Shown: in pieces, positions 37,050 to 45,120 of the stretch
How positions within the stretch are numbered: the stretch's first letter is position 1
Layout: every line of letters begins with the position of its first letter
Source of the DNA: Coraliomargarita algicola
GTDB taxonomy: Bacteria; Verrucomicrobiota; Verrucomicrobiia; Opitutales; Coraliomargaritaceae
Assembly (NCBI RefSeq): GCF_033878955.1
Contig: NZ_CP138858.1
Coordinates: 3,933,001 to 3,997,000 of the forward strand
DNA: 64,000 bases
Reading direction: 5' to 3'
Notes under the pieces: generated by a model
What the model saw: the letters and a program-made list of their open reading frames with translations, nothing else
What the model was told of the DNA's origin: nothing
Database searches by the model: none
Made by a program: the position numbers and the translations under genes

Positions 37050-38027
37050 ATGAATGTGTTTCAAAAAATATTAATCGCTCCAAAGTTAGTTGCTTGTTAC
37101 GCCTATGATGGGTGGCGCTTTATTCGTTATGCTCACCTGTTTGATGATCCCTTTTGCTCTCAATCCTGTGCTCAAGCGCATCTTTACCGTCTCTCTCATT
37201 CGCTCGAGAAAGGTTTGGCTTTGCCGCAACCTCGAGTTGGTTTTGGTCGAGAGCTTACTGAGCAAGTTATGAAGGATCTGGAGAAATATTACGCTAAATT
37301 TGGTGCTGATTCTTGCACGGCAGATGTCCGGGGCATTTTGGAGAGTTTGCTTGAATCGCACGAGGCTAACGGAATTTCATGGGAAGATATAAGCTCTCGT
37401 CTATCCGCATTATCTTATAAGGGCACGGAGCCCAATAATTCAGAGCAAAAAACTGGTTTGGTAGAGAGAACACGCAAAGAAGTGTTGGCGTCACTGCCGG
37501 CTAGTCCAGAGCTTTTCTTTAAGCAGAGGCACAGCGTCCGTCAGTTTAGCGGAGTGCAAATCCCACGTCTTGAAATTGAGCGCGCTGTTCAACTTGCTCA
37601 ACGGGCACCATCTGTATGTAATCGACAAGGAGGACGGTTGCATCTTTATGATGAGCCAACTTTAAAAGAGAAGATTCTTGCGCACCAAGATGGTAACAGA
37701 GGCTTTGGAGATCAAGCTGCTGTTATTGTCGCAGTCACTCATGACTTATCAATTTTTTACAAGAATGGCGAACGCAACCAGGCATTTGTTGATGGAGGGA
37801 TTTTCGCTATGAACTTAACAATGGCTTTGCACGCATTAGGCTATGGTAGTTGCATGTTGAATTGGTCAATGAGCCCTCGTCAGGATGTTGCGATGAGGAA
37901 AGACATTGGAATTCCAGAGGGAGAAGTCATAATAGCGTTGATCGCAGTCGGCGGTCTCCGCGAGAAATACACGGTGGCGGCTTCTCCACGCCGTCCAGTC
38001 GAGTCGATTGCTTCTTGGAACAAGTAA
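37050..38027 (+). CDS. Nitroreductase-family protein
   Basis: 325 residues. The C-terminal 190 residues form the FMN-binding nitroreductase fold: HSVRQFSGVQIPRLEIERAV, RAPSVCNRQGGRLHLYDEP, the dimer-helix region GIFAMNLTMALHALGYGSC and a final IALIAVGGLREKYTVAASPR. The first 130 residues (FCSQSCAQAHLYRLSHSLEK) are a helical extension typical of the nitroreductases found in polysaccharide loci. Its reaction there is unknown; it is followed by a pyruvyl transferase, just as the other pyruvyl transferase follows an Fe-S flavoprotein-like gene. Confidence 0.82.
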   Translation: MNVFQKILIAPKLVACYAYDGWRFIRYAHLFDDPFCSQSCAQAHLYRLSHSLEKGLALPQPRVGFGRELTEQVMKDLEKYYAKFGADSCTADVRGILESLLESHEANGISWEDISSRLSALSYKGTEPNNSEQKTGLVERTRKEVLASLPASPELFFKQRHSVRQFSGVQIPRLEIERAVQLAQRAPSVCNRQGGRLHLYDEPTLKEKILAHQDGNRGFGDQAAVIVAVTHDLSIFYKNGERNQAFVDGGIFAMNLTMALHALGYGSCMLNWSMSPRQDVAMRKDIGIPEGEVIIALIAVGGLREKYTVAASPRRPVESIASWNK

Positions 38028-38079
38028 AAGAGACTCGAGGGCCTCGCTCTCAAACATTTTTGAATCAGGTAAGCTTTAT

Positions 38080-39264
38080 ATGAAAGTTGGAATAGTAACG
38101 AACTACGAATGGTTGAAGCAGTGGGGCAATTATGGGACATTGTTTCAGAATTATGCTTTGCAGGAAGTCTTACGTGACCTTGGGCATGAAAGTTATTGGA
38201 TAAGAACGACTAACTCTCGACCTTTTACATTTTCTGAGCGATGCCGCAATCTCGGATTAAAACTGCTGACGAATCCTTCAGAATTACTGAAGCAATTAAA
38301 GGGGGAGAAGCATCTGCACGCTGATATTTCTCCAGCAAATCCGAGGATTATTCAGTTTAACGCTGATCATCATCGCTCTTTCGAAGAGTTTATGAGTTCT
38401 CACCTAGGCCTTAGCGAACGCGAGTATGGTGGAGAAGAATTGCGTCATAGTCCGCCCGAAGCGGATGCGTTCATCGTGGGTTCAGACAATGTTTGGGCTC
38501 AAGTTTCACCAGCTTATTTTCTTCAATTTGGTTCTGCTTCCACAAAACGGATTGCTTATGCGGTTAGTTCCAATTGGGAGACTTTGTCGCCCTATTGGTA
38601 TGCCCGTGCTCGCAAGGCTATTCGGTCGATCGACCATGTCTCAGTCCGAGAGGACGCTGGTCTGCATGTCTGTAAGAAGCTTGGACGCGGTGACGCGGCT
38701 CACGTTCTGGACCCGACATTGTTGGCTCAGCCTGCTTGCTTTCGAAAACTGTTACCTCTGGCGTCTGTCCCAGAGGAAGATCGTGAACCAACACTGCTGG
38801 TATATTGGTTGAATGCCTATCAAAATAGTGACTGGCCTCTGCGTGAAATGGAGAGATTAGCCGAGGCAAAAAGCCTTAAGTTGCAGATCATCCCTTTACA
38901 GGGGACTGAGTTACTTGCTCCAGAGATTCATACTTACGTACCAAATCCTTCAAGCTGGTTAGATGCTTTTGCCAATGCTGAGTGCGTTTTGACGAATTCC
39001 TTTCACGGAACGGCTTTTTCGATTATCTTCAACCGACCATTTGTCGTGCTGCCAAAATCAAAAGATCCTCAGGCACACGGGAGTGAGCGATTCCGTTCTC
39101 TTTTGGGCAAACTGGATTTGGAAAGTAGAATTATCCATGACCGCTCGTATAGCTCGTTAACGCGTGTATTAGAGGAACAGATCGATTGGGAGAGTGTAGA
39201 GACCAAGCTTGCTTCCGAACGTAGCAAGTCTTTAGACTTTTTAAAGAGAGCTTTGGTCAGTTGA
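38080..39264 (+). CDS. Polysaccharide pyruvyl transferase family protein
   Basis: 394 residues. ATG 38080 is chosen because the conserved start (MKVGIVTNYEWLKQWGNYGT) begins there; an in-frame ATG at 38008 would overlap the nitroreductase. Landmarks: NYGTLFQNYALQEVLRDLGH, AFIVGSDNVW, SVREDAGLHVCKKLGRGDAA, HVLDPTLL and the C-terminal TNSFHGTAFSIIFNRPFVVL with the conserved HGT. Expected to add a ketal-linked pyruvate or a related group to a sugar. It is more like the Bacteroides/WcaK branch than the protein at 27143. Confidence 0.88.
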   Translation: MKVGIVTNYEWLKQWGNYGTLFQNYALQEVLRDLGHESYWIRTTNSRPFTFSERCRNLGLKLLTNPSELLKQLKGEKHLHADISPANPRIIQFNADHHRSFEEFMSSHLGLSEREYGGEELRHSPPEADAFIVGSDNVWAQVSPAYFLQFGSASTKRIAYAVSSNWETLSPYWYARARKAIRSIDHVSVREDAGLHVCKKLGRGDAAHVLDPTLLAQPACFRKLLPLASVPEEDREPTLLVYWLNAYQNSDWPLREMERLAEAKSLKLQIIPLQGTELLAPEIHTYVPNPSSWLDAFANAECVLTNSFHGTAFSIIFNRPFVVLPKSKDPQAHGSERFRSLLGKLDLESRIIHDRSYSSLTRVLEEQIDWESVETKLASERSKSLDFLKRALVS

Positions 39265-39418
39265 AGTTAAGGTATCGAGTTTGAGCTCACACCGATGAGA
39301 AACCAAGTTTCAGAGATAATTGACTCAAATTGTGTCTCGAAGGTTACACGATTCCATTATAAATGATTATAGAATCTTGTGGGCTGATTTTTACTCGAAT
39401 ACCTAATTTAAATCATCT

Positions 39419-40567
39419 ATGAAAATACTGGTTCTTCACAGGCGTATGTCTGGTTATTTTGTTGGATGTTTGAATCGGCTTGTGAATTTGAAAGTGCAGC
39501 TTGAGATTGTTGCGTGGCCAAATCAAGCGGATGCTCCTTTCAGTGGAAAGGTCTTAGAGAATTTCCGTAGTGTCAGAAATCGAAATGAGTTTTCAGATTC
39601 GGCTCTGCTGCAAATGGCGGAAGAGTATGGTCCTGACATTGTGTTAGTTGCCGGCTGGTCCGATGCTGGTTACGTCAAGGTATGCAGAGCGCTGAAGTCT
39701 AAGGGGGTTCTAATCGTTTCAGGTTGTGATACCCAATGGAAAGGTTCTCTTCGTCAGCATATCGCGAGTGCCATTGCTCCTTGGCATGTGCAACAGTTTA
39801 TCGACGTATTGTGGGTGTCCGGCGAACGGCAGCGTCAACTCGCCGCCAAGCTCGGCTACGCCGGTGATCGCTGCTGGGATGGGTATTATGCGTGTGACTG
39901 GAATCTTTTTTCTGCTGAAGCAGAAAAAAGATTCCAGTCACAGAGGCCTGAGAGCTTAGAGCTGAGGCCTGAGGAAACTTCCCCTCAAGTTTCTAGCCTC
40001 AAATCTCAGCCCTCAAGCCTCAGCTCTCAAGTCTCAATTAAAAGCTTCGCTTTTGTCGGCCGCTATGCGCCGGTCAAGGGACTTGATACCCTCGCTGAAG
40101 CTTATCGGATCTATTCCGCGCAGGTGGAGTCGCCTTGGAAGTTGATTTGTGCGGGCAAAGGGGAGTGTCGGGAGCAGTTAATTGATGCGGGTGCCGAGGA
40201 TCGGGGCTTTATTCAGCCAGACGATTTGCCCTCGTTGCTGGCTGAAGCATCTGCGTTTATTTTACCGAGCCGCTTCGAGCCCTGGGGCGTTGTGGTGCAG
40301 GAGGCAGCTGCGACGGGGCTGCCAGTGATTGTTTCTGATATCTGTGGTGCTGGCGTTCATTTGCTGCGTGATCGCTGGAATGGTCGGAGCTTTGCGGCTG
40401 GCGATGCCGCGCATCTAGCTGAGTGCCTGCTGTGGATGCATCAGCAATCTGACGAACAGCTCGCGGAGCTGGGGCGCAATAGTTTTGAGCTTTCCAAACA
40501 ATATACTCCAGAGCGCTGGGCACGGACGCTAATTGAAGGGCTGAGGGGGCTGAGGGCTGAGGGCTGA
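39419..40567 (+). CDS. GT4-family glycosyltransferase with a repeat-derived in-frame insert
   Basis: 382-residue GT-B enzyme: N-terminal domain MKILVLHRRMSGYFVGCLNR to about residue 160, donor domain from FVGRYAPVKGLDTLAEAYRI with ICAGKGECREQLIDAG, GFIQPDDLPSLLAEASAFIL and PSRFEPWGVVVQEAAATGLP. Between the domains residues about 166-207 are not conserved. They are encoded by a perfect 50-bp hairpin (39893-39942) followed by fourteen heptamers (39943-40040). The C-terminal residues (EGLRGLRAEG) and the stop codon are supplied by another heptamer array starting at 40538. Despite this the frame is open and both Rossmann domains are complete. Confidence 0.88.
   Translation: MKILVLHRRMSGYFVGCLNRLVNLKVQLEIVAWPNQADAPFSGKVLENFRSVRNRNEFSDSALLQMAEEYGPDIVLVAGWSDAGYVKVCRALKSKGVLIVSGCDTQWKGSLRQHIASAIAPWHVQQFIDVLWVSGERQRQLAAKLGYAGDRCWDGYYACDWNLFSAEAEKRFQSQRPESLELRPEETSPQVSSLKSQPSSLSSQVSIKSFAFVGRYAPVKGLDTLAEAYRIYSAQVESPWKLICAGKGECREQLIDAGAEDRGFIQPDDLPSLLAEASAFILPSRFEPWGVVVQEAAATGLPVIVSDICGAGVHLLRDRWNGRSFAAGDAAHLAECLLWMHQQSDEQLAELGRNSFELSKQYTPERWARTLIEGLRGLRAEG
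39893..39942 (+). repeat. Perfect 23-bp-stem hairpin inside a glycosyltransferase gene
   Basis: Arms 39893-39915 and 39920-39942 are exact reverse complements, loop TGAA. The left arm encodes part of CDWNLFSA and the right arm encodes EKRFQSQ, so the right arm looks like a fold-back copy of the left one. Directly followed by the heptamer array. Confidence 0.95.
39943..40040 (+). repeat. Fourteen-unit heptamer array that inverts midway, within coding sequence
   Basis: Fourteen 7-bp units without a break: first five G/T-A-G-type units (GAGGCCT, GAGAGCT, TAGAGCT, GAGGCCT, GAGGAAA), then CTTCCCC, then eight TC-type units (TCAAGTT, TCTAGCC, TCAGCCC and so on). The second half is the reverse complement type of the first, giving a gene-less version of the arms seen around the four-helix-bundle genes. 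Confidence 0.9.
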
Positions 40568-40604
40568 GACTTGAGGGGGCTGAGGGCTGAGACTTGAGGG
40601 GTGA
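40538..40604 (+). repeat. GGGCTGA heptamer array, left arm of the four-helix-bundle element
   Basis: Units GGGCTGA, GACTTGA and GGGGTGA in 7-bp steps, with two 9-bp units. It overlaps the 3' end of the 39419 gene and gives that gene its stop (TGA at 40565-40567). Its inverted partner (CCCTCAG, the reverse complement) lies at 41005-41120. Confidence 0.9.
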
Positions 40605-40618
40605 GATTACTTTTATCT

Positions 40619-40999
40619 ATGAATGAAAGTGAGCGTAAGCAGGCATTACGAATACGAACAAAGCGGTTTGCTGGGCAGGTTGTGCGATTATTTGTGAAGC
40701 TGGATCGTCGACGTGAAGAAATTTCAATATTGGGCAAGCAGATGATTCGATCTGGGACTTCGGTGGGTGCCAATTATCGCGAAGCCAGTCGTGCTCGCAG
40801 TGATGCTGAGTTTATCGCAAAGATAGAATTATGTGTCCAAGAAGCTGATGAAACTCAGTATTGGCTTGAACTCTTAAACGAAGATTGCGGAATCTCTACT
40901 GACTTGACTCAGCCTTTATGGCACGAAGCCGACGAGCTCATTAGTATTTTCATCACCATGTCCAAAAACACAAAAAAACGACGAGCAGAAGAAAAATAG
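40619..40999 (+). CDS. Four-helix-bundle protein (23S rRNA IVP/Avd-like family)
   Basis: 126 residues from ATG 40619 (GTG 40601 lies in the repeat array). Family pattern: LRIRTKRFAGQVVRLFVKLD, then ILGKQMIRSGTSVGANYREA, SRARSDAEFIAKIELCVQEA and DETQYWLELLNEDCG, with a basic tail NTKKRRAEEK. Full length, four predicted helices, unlike the truncated copy at 2529. Relatives occur as proteins encoded in 23S rRNA intervening sequences, or as accessory (Avd) proteins of diversity-generating retroelements; no reverse transcriptase is nearby, so the latter role is unsupported. Flanked by inverted heptamer arrays. Confidence 0.88.
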   Translation: MNESERKQALRIRTKRFAGQVVRLFVKLDRRREEISILGKQMIRSGTSVGANYREASRARSDAEFIAKIELCVQEADETQYWLELLNEDCGISTDLTQPLWHEADELISIFITMSKNTKKRRAEEK

Positions 41000-41004
41000 C
41001 CTCC

Positions 41005-41120
41005 CCTTCCGCCCTCAGCTCTCACCCTTCCGCCCTCAGCTCTCACCCTTCCGCCCTCAGCTCTCACCCTTCCGCCCTCAGCTCTCACCCTTCCGCCCTC
41101 AGCTCTCTAGTCTCACCTCT
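41005..41120 (+). repeat. 21-bp higher-order heptamer array, right arm (inverted)
   Basis: Five copies of CCTTCCG-CCCTCAG-CTCTCAC, the last one decaying. Each 21-bp period consists of three heptamers. CCCTCAG is the reverse complement of the left arm's CTGAGGG, so the two arrays face each other across the four-helix-bundle gene. Confidence 0.95.
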
Positions 41121-41132
41121 CTAAGCATCTTT

Positions 41133-42596
41133 ATGCAGCCCCGATCACATCATCACAGTCCTCCCGCAGCTTGGCAACCGATGAATCGCCCGACGAGTAA
41201 GGCGCAGCAGCGCAGTGCGTTTACGCTGAAGAATATTTTTCGAAATGGCCTGTTCATTGCGGTGGTTTTTTTCCTGAATAAATTGGGCCCGCCGGGGTCG
41301 TTGCTGGGCTATCTTTGCCTCTTTGTCATGGCGTCGCGAAGCACTGAAGGTGCCATCAAAGCGCTGTCGTTGGGAGCCTTATTTATTGTCGCTAATTCCT
41401 ACCTGGTTTCGATTAATTTTGTGCATACTTATCTGCGTTTTCCTCTGGTGGCGGTGGCAGGATTACGTATTTTCTGGGATGCATATCGTCGTTCACCGAA
41501 AGTATTTTTCCAAGGGCACCTCATTGCACTTTTACTTTTTGGAGGTGTCTCGTTACTGTGTGCTTTTATTAATCAATACTTCTTTATGGTTAGCTTTCTG
41601 AAGCTGGGAGTCTTTGTTTATGGCGTTTATGCGATCATGGTGGGCACCGACCTCGGTCGTACTTCGGGGTCTGACTTAACTGTTTGGTTCTGTTCGATGG
41701 TCTTGTTTTATATTGCTGGTAATTTATTGGCGTACGCTTTGGGGGTGGGGTACACATTTCGAGGGCGATTAACTGAAGCAGGTGGGTCACTAGGTCTAGC
41801 AGGAATGACAAATCACCCGCAGACTCAGGGGCCCTTATCTGCAATTTCTTCGATTTATGCTATTTGTGTATTCTTATATACACCTTACCGGTTGCGTTGG
41901 TTGATGGCTTTAGCTGCACCCGTCTTATTGGTGCTTTGTTATTTGAGTGCTGCTCGAACCGGAATTTTTGCTGTGGCCCTAGCAATTTGTTTAATTCTTG
42001 GAATTACCATTCTGCTTAGCCAAGGGCGTAAGCGTATACGCTTGAATATTTCAATTCCTCAGCTGATCTTGATGATTTTTGGAGGAACTGTAGGTCTCTT
42101 TTTGCTGGAAGTGTTTACAGGTGGCGCTTTGAGTTCAAAATTCAGTGAATTTGCTTTGAAAGCTATTCGCGAAGGCGGAGGGAGCAGTTTTAGTTTTAGT
42201 CAGATGTTTGAATCACGGATGCCACTGATTGAACAATCATTGTATGGTTTTCATCAAAGTCCATTGACTGGAATAGGTTTTGGGACTGAATTGGACCCTT
42301 TATGGGCTGCAACCGCGACTCTGTTCACTGCGCCAACGGAAAAAGGTTTTTTGCCAACTGCTATATTAGAGGAAACTGGAATATTTGGTACTTTTTGTTT
42401 TGTTGTATTTTTGATTTTGTTTTTCAAAAATTATTTGAGTAAGCGCAATGTTGTGGCAATTGGGGTGATGGCATGTTTCTTATTGCTCAATCTCGGGGAG
42501 ATGATGTTTTTTGCCCTCGGAGGTATGGGGCTGTATTGCTGGTCGATTTTAGGTGCTGCGATTGCGCTGGGTGATCGAGTTGTGGAGCGAGGGTAG
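41133..42596 (+). CDS. O-antigen ligase/polymerase-like membrane protein
   Basis: 487 residues with about twelve hydrophobic segments from residue 35 on. A polar loop before the C-terminal helices contains IEQSLYGFHQSPLTGIGFGT, where the Wzy_C-type loop is expected, and LPTAILEETGIFGTFCFVVF fits the helix that follows it. It is likely the polymerase or ligase for the polymer; the two roles cannot be separated by sequence. The His/Pro-rich start (MQPRSHHHSPP) may be untranslated, with ATG 41181 as the alternative start. Intact, unlike the ligase-like gene at 7491. Its TAG stop overlaps the next heptamer array. Confidence 0.82.
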   Translation: MQPRSHHHSPPAAWQPMNRPTSKAQQRSAFTLKNIFRNGLFIAVVFFLNKLGPPGSLLGYLCLFVMASRSTEGAIKALSLGALFIVANSYLVSINFVHTYLRFPLVAVAGLRIFWDAYRRSPKVFFQGHLIALLLFGGVSLLCAFINQYFFMVSFLKLGVFVYGVYAIMVGTDLGRTSGSDLTVWFCSMVLFYIAGNLLAYALGVGYTFRGRLTEAGGSLGLAGMTNHPQTQGPLSAISSIYAICVFLYTPYRLRWLMALAAPVLLVLCYLSAARTGIFAVALAICLILGITILLSQGRKRIRLNISIPQLILMIFGGTVGLFLLEVFTGGALSSKFSEFALKAIREGGGSSFSFSQMFESRMPLIEQSLYGFHQSPLTGIGFGTELDPLWAATATLFTAPTEKGFLPTAILEETGIFGTFCFVVFLILFFKNYLSKRNVVAIGVMACFLLLNLGEMMFFALGGMGLYCWSILGAAIALGDRVVERG

Positions 42597-42672
42597 AGGG
42601 CTGAGGGCTGAGAGCTGAGGGCTGAGGGCTGAGGGCTGAGGGCTGAGGGCTGAGGGCTGAGGGCTGAGGGAT
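42589..42672 (+). repeat. Twelve-unit GAGGGCT heptamer array
   Basis: Twelve 7-bp units, nine of them exactly GAGGGCT, the others one or two bases off. Direct orientation only; no gene and no inverted partner follow. It starts inside the last codons of the ligase-like gene and supplies part of its stop context. Confidence 0.95.
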
Positions 42673-42746
42673 ACTTTACTTTTTGTTCTACGTTCGTCCT
42701 CTTGGTCTTTGAACATTACTTTATTTAGTCTTATTTTTTAGCTCTG

Positions 42747-43874
42747 ATGCGCTTAAAACTTTTTATTACCAACGACGCGTATTTACCTGGCTTTCGCTTT
42801 GGGGGACCTGTGCGGTCTTTAGCGAATTTGGTGGATTGGCTGGGGGCGACTTACGAAATCTATATTTTTACTAAGGATCGTGATTTGGGCGATTCCCGAG
42901 GCTATCCGGAGATTCCTGCGAATCAGTGGCTGCAGCGTGAAAACGTGCGGGTCTTTTATGCCAGCCCGGAGCAGCATACTGCGCAGCGCGCAGGTATTGA
43001 ATTGGCCAGTATTCAGCCCGATGTCGTCTACCTCAATGGCCTGTGGGAAGGGATGACGCGTGGTCTTCTAAAGTCTCGCTTACCGAGTGCGCGCTATGTG
43101 ATCGCCCCGCGCGGGGCACTGGGCGCTGGGGCCTTGGCGATTAAGCCCTGGAAAAAGAAATTGGGACTTTTGCTGATGCGCGGCTCTTTAAAGAATTTGG
43201 TCTGGCATGCGACGGCCGACAGTGAAGTTACCGAAGTCCGACAGGTGATTGGACCAGACGAAACGGTGTATCTTGCTTCGAATTTATTGGAGCGTCGAGT
43301 GGCAAATGCAGTTGAACTGCTGCCGGCAGAGAGGGCTGCTGGACCGATTCGCTTCGTCTCGTTCTCGCGCTTATCACGTAAGAAGAATTTTGATTATTTG
43401 CTGCGTTGCCTGCAGGCGGTGCGGGGGCCGTTTAGCTTGGATATTATTGGGCCTGAAGAGGATCCTGTCTATACGGAGGAACTCAATGACTTGGCAGGTC
43501 AATTAGCCACCGATCAGGTGGTCCGCTTTTTGGGTGGAAAGTCGCCTGCCGAGCTACAAGCATTGCTGCCCAGCTACGATTTTTTTGCTTTGCCCACGCA
43601 ACATGAGAACTTTGGCCATGTCTTTGTTGAGGCTTGGGCTGCGGGGCTCCCAGTCATTATCAGTGATCAAACTCCATGGCGGGATCTGGAATCGAAGGGC
43701 ATCGGCTGGGATATCGCGTTATCCGATACGCAGCGCTGGAGGAATGTCTTAGAGCATTGCATACAAATTAGTTCGGAGGAGATTCATAAAATGAAATTAA
43801 ATGCCGCTCAATTTGCTTCCGCGCTGGCTTTGAATCAACCTATAGATAGTTATCAGCGGATATTTGAGGGCTGA
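42747..43874 (+). CDS. GT4-family glycosyltransferase, EPS type
   Basis: 375-residue GT-B protein with YLPGFRFGGPVRSLANLVDW at the N-terminus, FVSFSRLSRKKNFDYLLRCL opening the donor domain, FALPTQHENFGHVFVEAWAA, and VIISDQTPWRDLESKGIGWD. These features make it the paralog of 11386. Its last residues and stop codon (FEG then TGA) lie in the heptamer array that begins at 43866. Confidence 0.9.
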   Translation: MRLKLFITNDAYLPGFRFGGPVRSLANLVDWLGATYEIYIFTKDRDLGDSRGYPEIPANQWLQRENVRVFYASPEQHTAQRAGIELASIQPDVVYLNGLWEGMTRGLLKSRLPSARYVIAPRGALGAGALAIKPWKKKLGLLLMRGSLKNLVWHATADSEVTEVRQVIGPDETVYLASNLLERRVANAVELLPAERAAGPIRFVSFSRLSRKKNFDYLLRCLQAVRGPFSLDIIGPEEDPVYTEELNDLAGQLATDQVVRFLGGKSPAELQALLPSYDFFALPTQHENFGHVFVEAWAAGLPVIISDQTPWRDLESKGIGWDIALSDTQRWRNVLEHCIQISSEEIHKMKLNAAQFASALALNQPIDSYQRIFEG

Positions 43875-43949
43875 GAGGTGAGGGCTGAGGGCTGAGAGGT
43901 GAGGGCTGAGGGCTGAGAGGTGAGGGCTGAGGGCTGAGAGGTGAGGGTA
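43866..43949 (+). repeat. Heptamer array with 21-bp higher-order period
   Basis: Twelve 7-bp units in the order GAGGGCT, GAGAGGT, then three repeats of GAGGGCT, GAGGGCT, GAGAGGT, ending GAGGGTA. Direct orientation. The first unit provides the TGA stop of the 42747 gene. Confidence 0.95.
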
Positions 43950-43986
43950 TCATCAGGAACAAGAAATTTTACTGGAGATTCTAATC

Positions 43987-44467
43987 ATGACTTATCGATC
44001 TGTAATTTTATGCAGTCTGTCTTTATTGGCTCTTTGCACTGCATGAGGAGCCCTCACTCATCAGCAAAGGTTTTGAGGATTGGTGGTATAATGCCGTATG
44101 TGCGGCTTTTCCGGGGCGTGATATGCGTTTGGTTCCTTCGGGGGCGGTCTATCAGGCGCTTGATTTGAAGTTAGGTCAAATTTCGGTCGATGGGCTAGAC
44201 TCCACTTATTCGTTCTATCGGGATTTACCTCATATGAGTATACCTACCGGTCGCTATGTCACCCATGCGACTATGTTTAGCATTCTTATGCAGATGCAGC
44301 CTCAGCAATTACCGATACAGACTGGAATGACTGCAAATGTTGATTCTGGATTCCTAGACTTAGTGAATGAGGTGGTTTGGAGCGTAGTTCCACCCGTCTC
44401 GCCATATCGTGTGCCGATTTCGTCCGGTAGCGAATTCTACAAGGCAGTCAGCGTGCCATTGGACTGA
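43987..44467 (+). pseudogene. Broken SGNH/GDSL-hydrolase-like secreted protein
   Basis: ATG 43987, with GGAG about ten bases upstream, opens a signal peptide (MTYRSVILCSLSLLALCTA) that runs into a stop at 44044. In the other frame follow EPSLISKGFEDWWYNAVCAA, RDMRLVPSGAVYQALDLKLG, DSTYSFYRDLPHMSIPTGRY and VTHATMFSILM. That order resembles the C-terminal part of secreted SGNH-type hydrolases with a conserved D-x2-H before a GxY motif. The middle part, including the catalytic serine, is missing, so this is a deletion remnant; the junction contains GAGCCCTCACTC, similar to the heptamers. Confidence 0.55.
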
Positions 44468-44500
44468 TTCAGAATTGTGATGAAAAGCTGAGACTTAAAT

Positions 44501-45052
44501 ATGAAATCTCAAGAGTTGAATACGCCAACCTATCAATCCGAGCTCACATTTAAGAATAAGCTCGGGCGCTTACTCTGGGGCATTGTCTATGTCTTTTTGT
44601 TTCGTCCGAGTCCGCGCGTGCTGCATGGCTGGCGTTGTTGGTTGCTGAATCGTTTTGGAGCTCGCGTGGCGTCCAGTGCGAAGATCTATCCCTCCGCTCG
44701 TATTTGGGCACCTTGGAATCTTGAAATCGGCGAACGTGCGATTTTGGGAGACCGTGTGGATTGTTATAGTGTGGCCCCCATCAGTATTGGAATGGGGGCA
44801 GTTGTCAGTCAGGATGCCTGTTTATGTGGGGCAACGCATAATTGCGATAGTGCCGGATTTGAGTTGATTCCCAAGCCGATCCACATCGGCCCGAAAGCGT
44901 GGGTGTGTGCACGCGCCTTTGTCACACCCGGCGTGACACTGGCTGAGGGAGCGGTTGCCGGTGCGGCGGCTGTCGTGACGAAGGATGTGACGGAGTGGCA
45001 AATTGTGGGCGGTAATCCGGCAAGGCTTATCCGTTCACGTGCACGCTTTTAG
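44501..45052 (+). CDS. WcaF-like hexapeptide-repeat acetyltransferase
   Basis: 183 residues. After a hydrophobic, basic N-terminus (RVLHGWRCWLLNRFGARV), the left-handed beta-helix repeats run from ASSAKIYPSARIWAPWNLEI to VAGAAAVVTKDV. The catalytic histidine lies in LCGATHNCDSAGFEL, and it ends WQIVGGNPARLIRSR. The closest known group is the putative colanic acid acetyltransferase WcaF. Probably O-acetylates a sugar of the polymer with acetyl-CoA in the cytoplasm. Confidence 0.88.
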   Translation: MKSQELNTPTYQSELTFKNKLGRLLWGIVYVFLFRPSPRVLHGWRCWLLNRFGARVASSAKIYPSARIWAPWNLEIGERAILGDRVDCYSVAPISIGMGAVVSQDACLCGATHNCDSAGFELIPKPIHIGPKAWVCARAFVTPGVTLAEGAVAGAAAVVTKDVTEWQIVGGNPARLIRSRARF

Positions 45053-45120
45053 ACTGATTGTTCTTTGAGTTCGGCTCATGCGGCCATTCACATTTTGTCC
45101 TAACTGAATAAAAATAATAT

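Noticed and set aside
40619..40999. Diversity-generating retroelement, because of the Avd-like protein
   Set aside because: No reverse transcriptase, template/variable repeat pair or C-type-lectin target gene is visible nearby.
40601..40999. 23S rRNA intervening sequence
   Set aside because: No rRNA sequence flanks the gene; both sides are glycosyltransferase or ligase genes and repeat arrays.
44123..44467. Independent small hypothetical gene of 114 residues
   Set aside because: Homology-like sequence extends upstream of its ATG in the same frame to 44045, so it is the tail of a broken larger gene.
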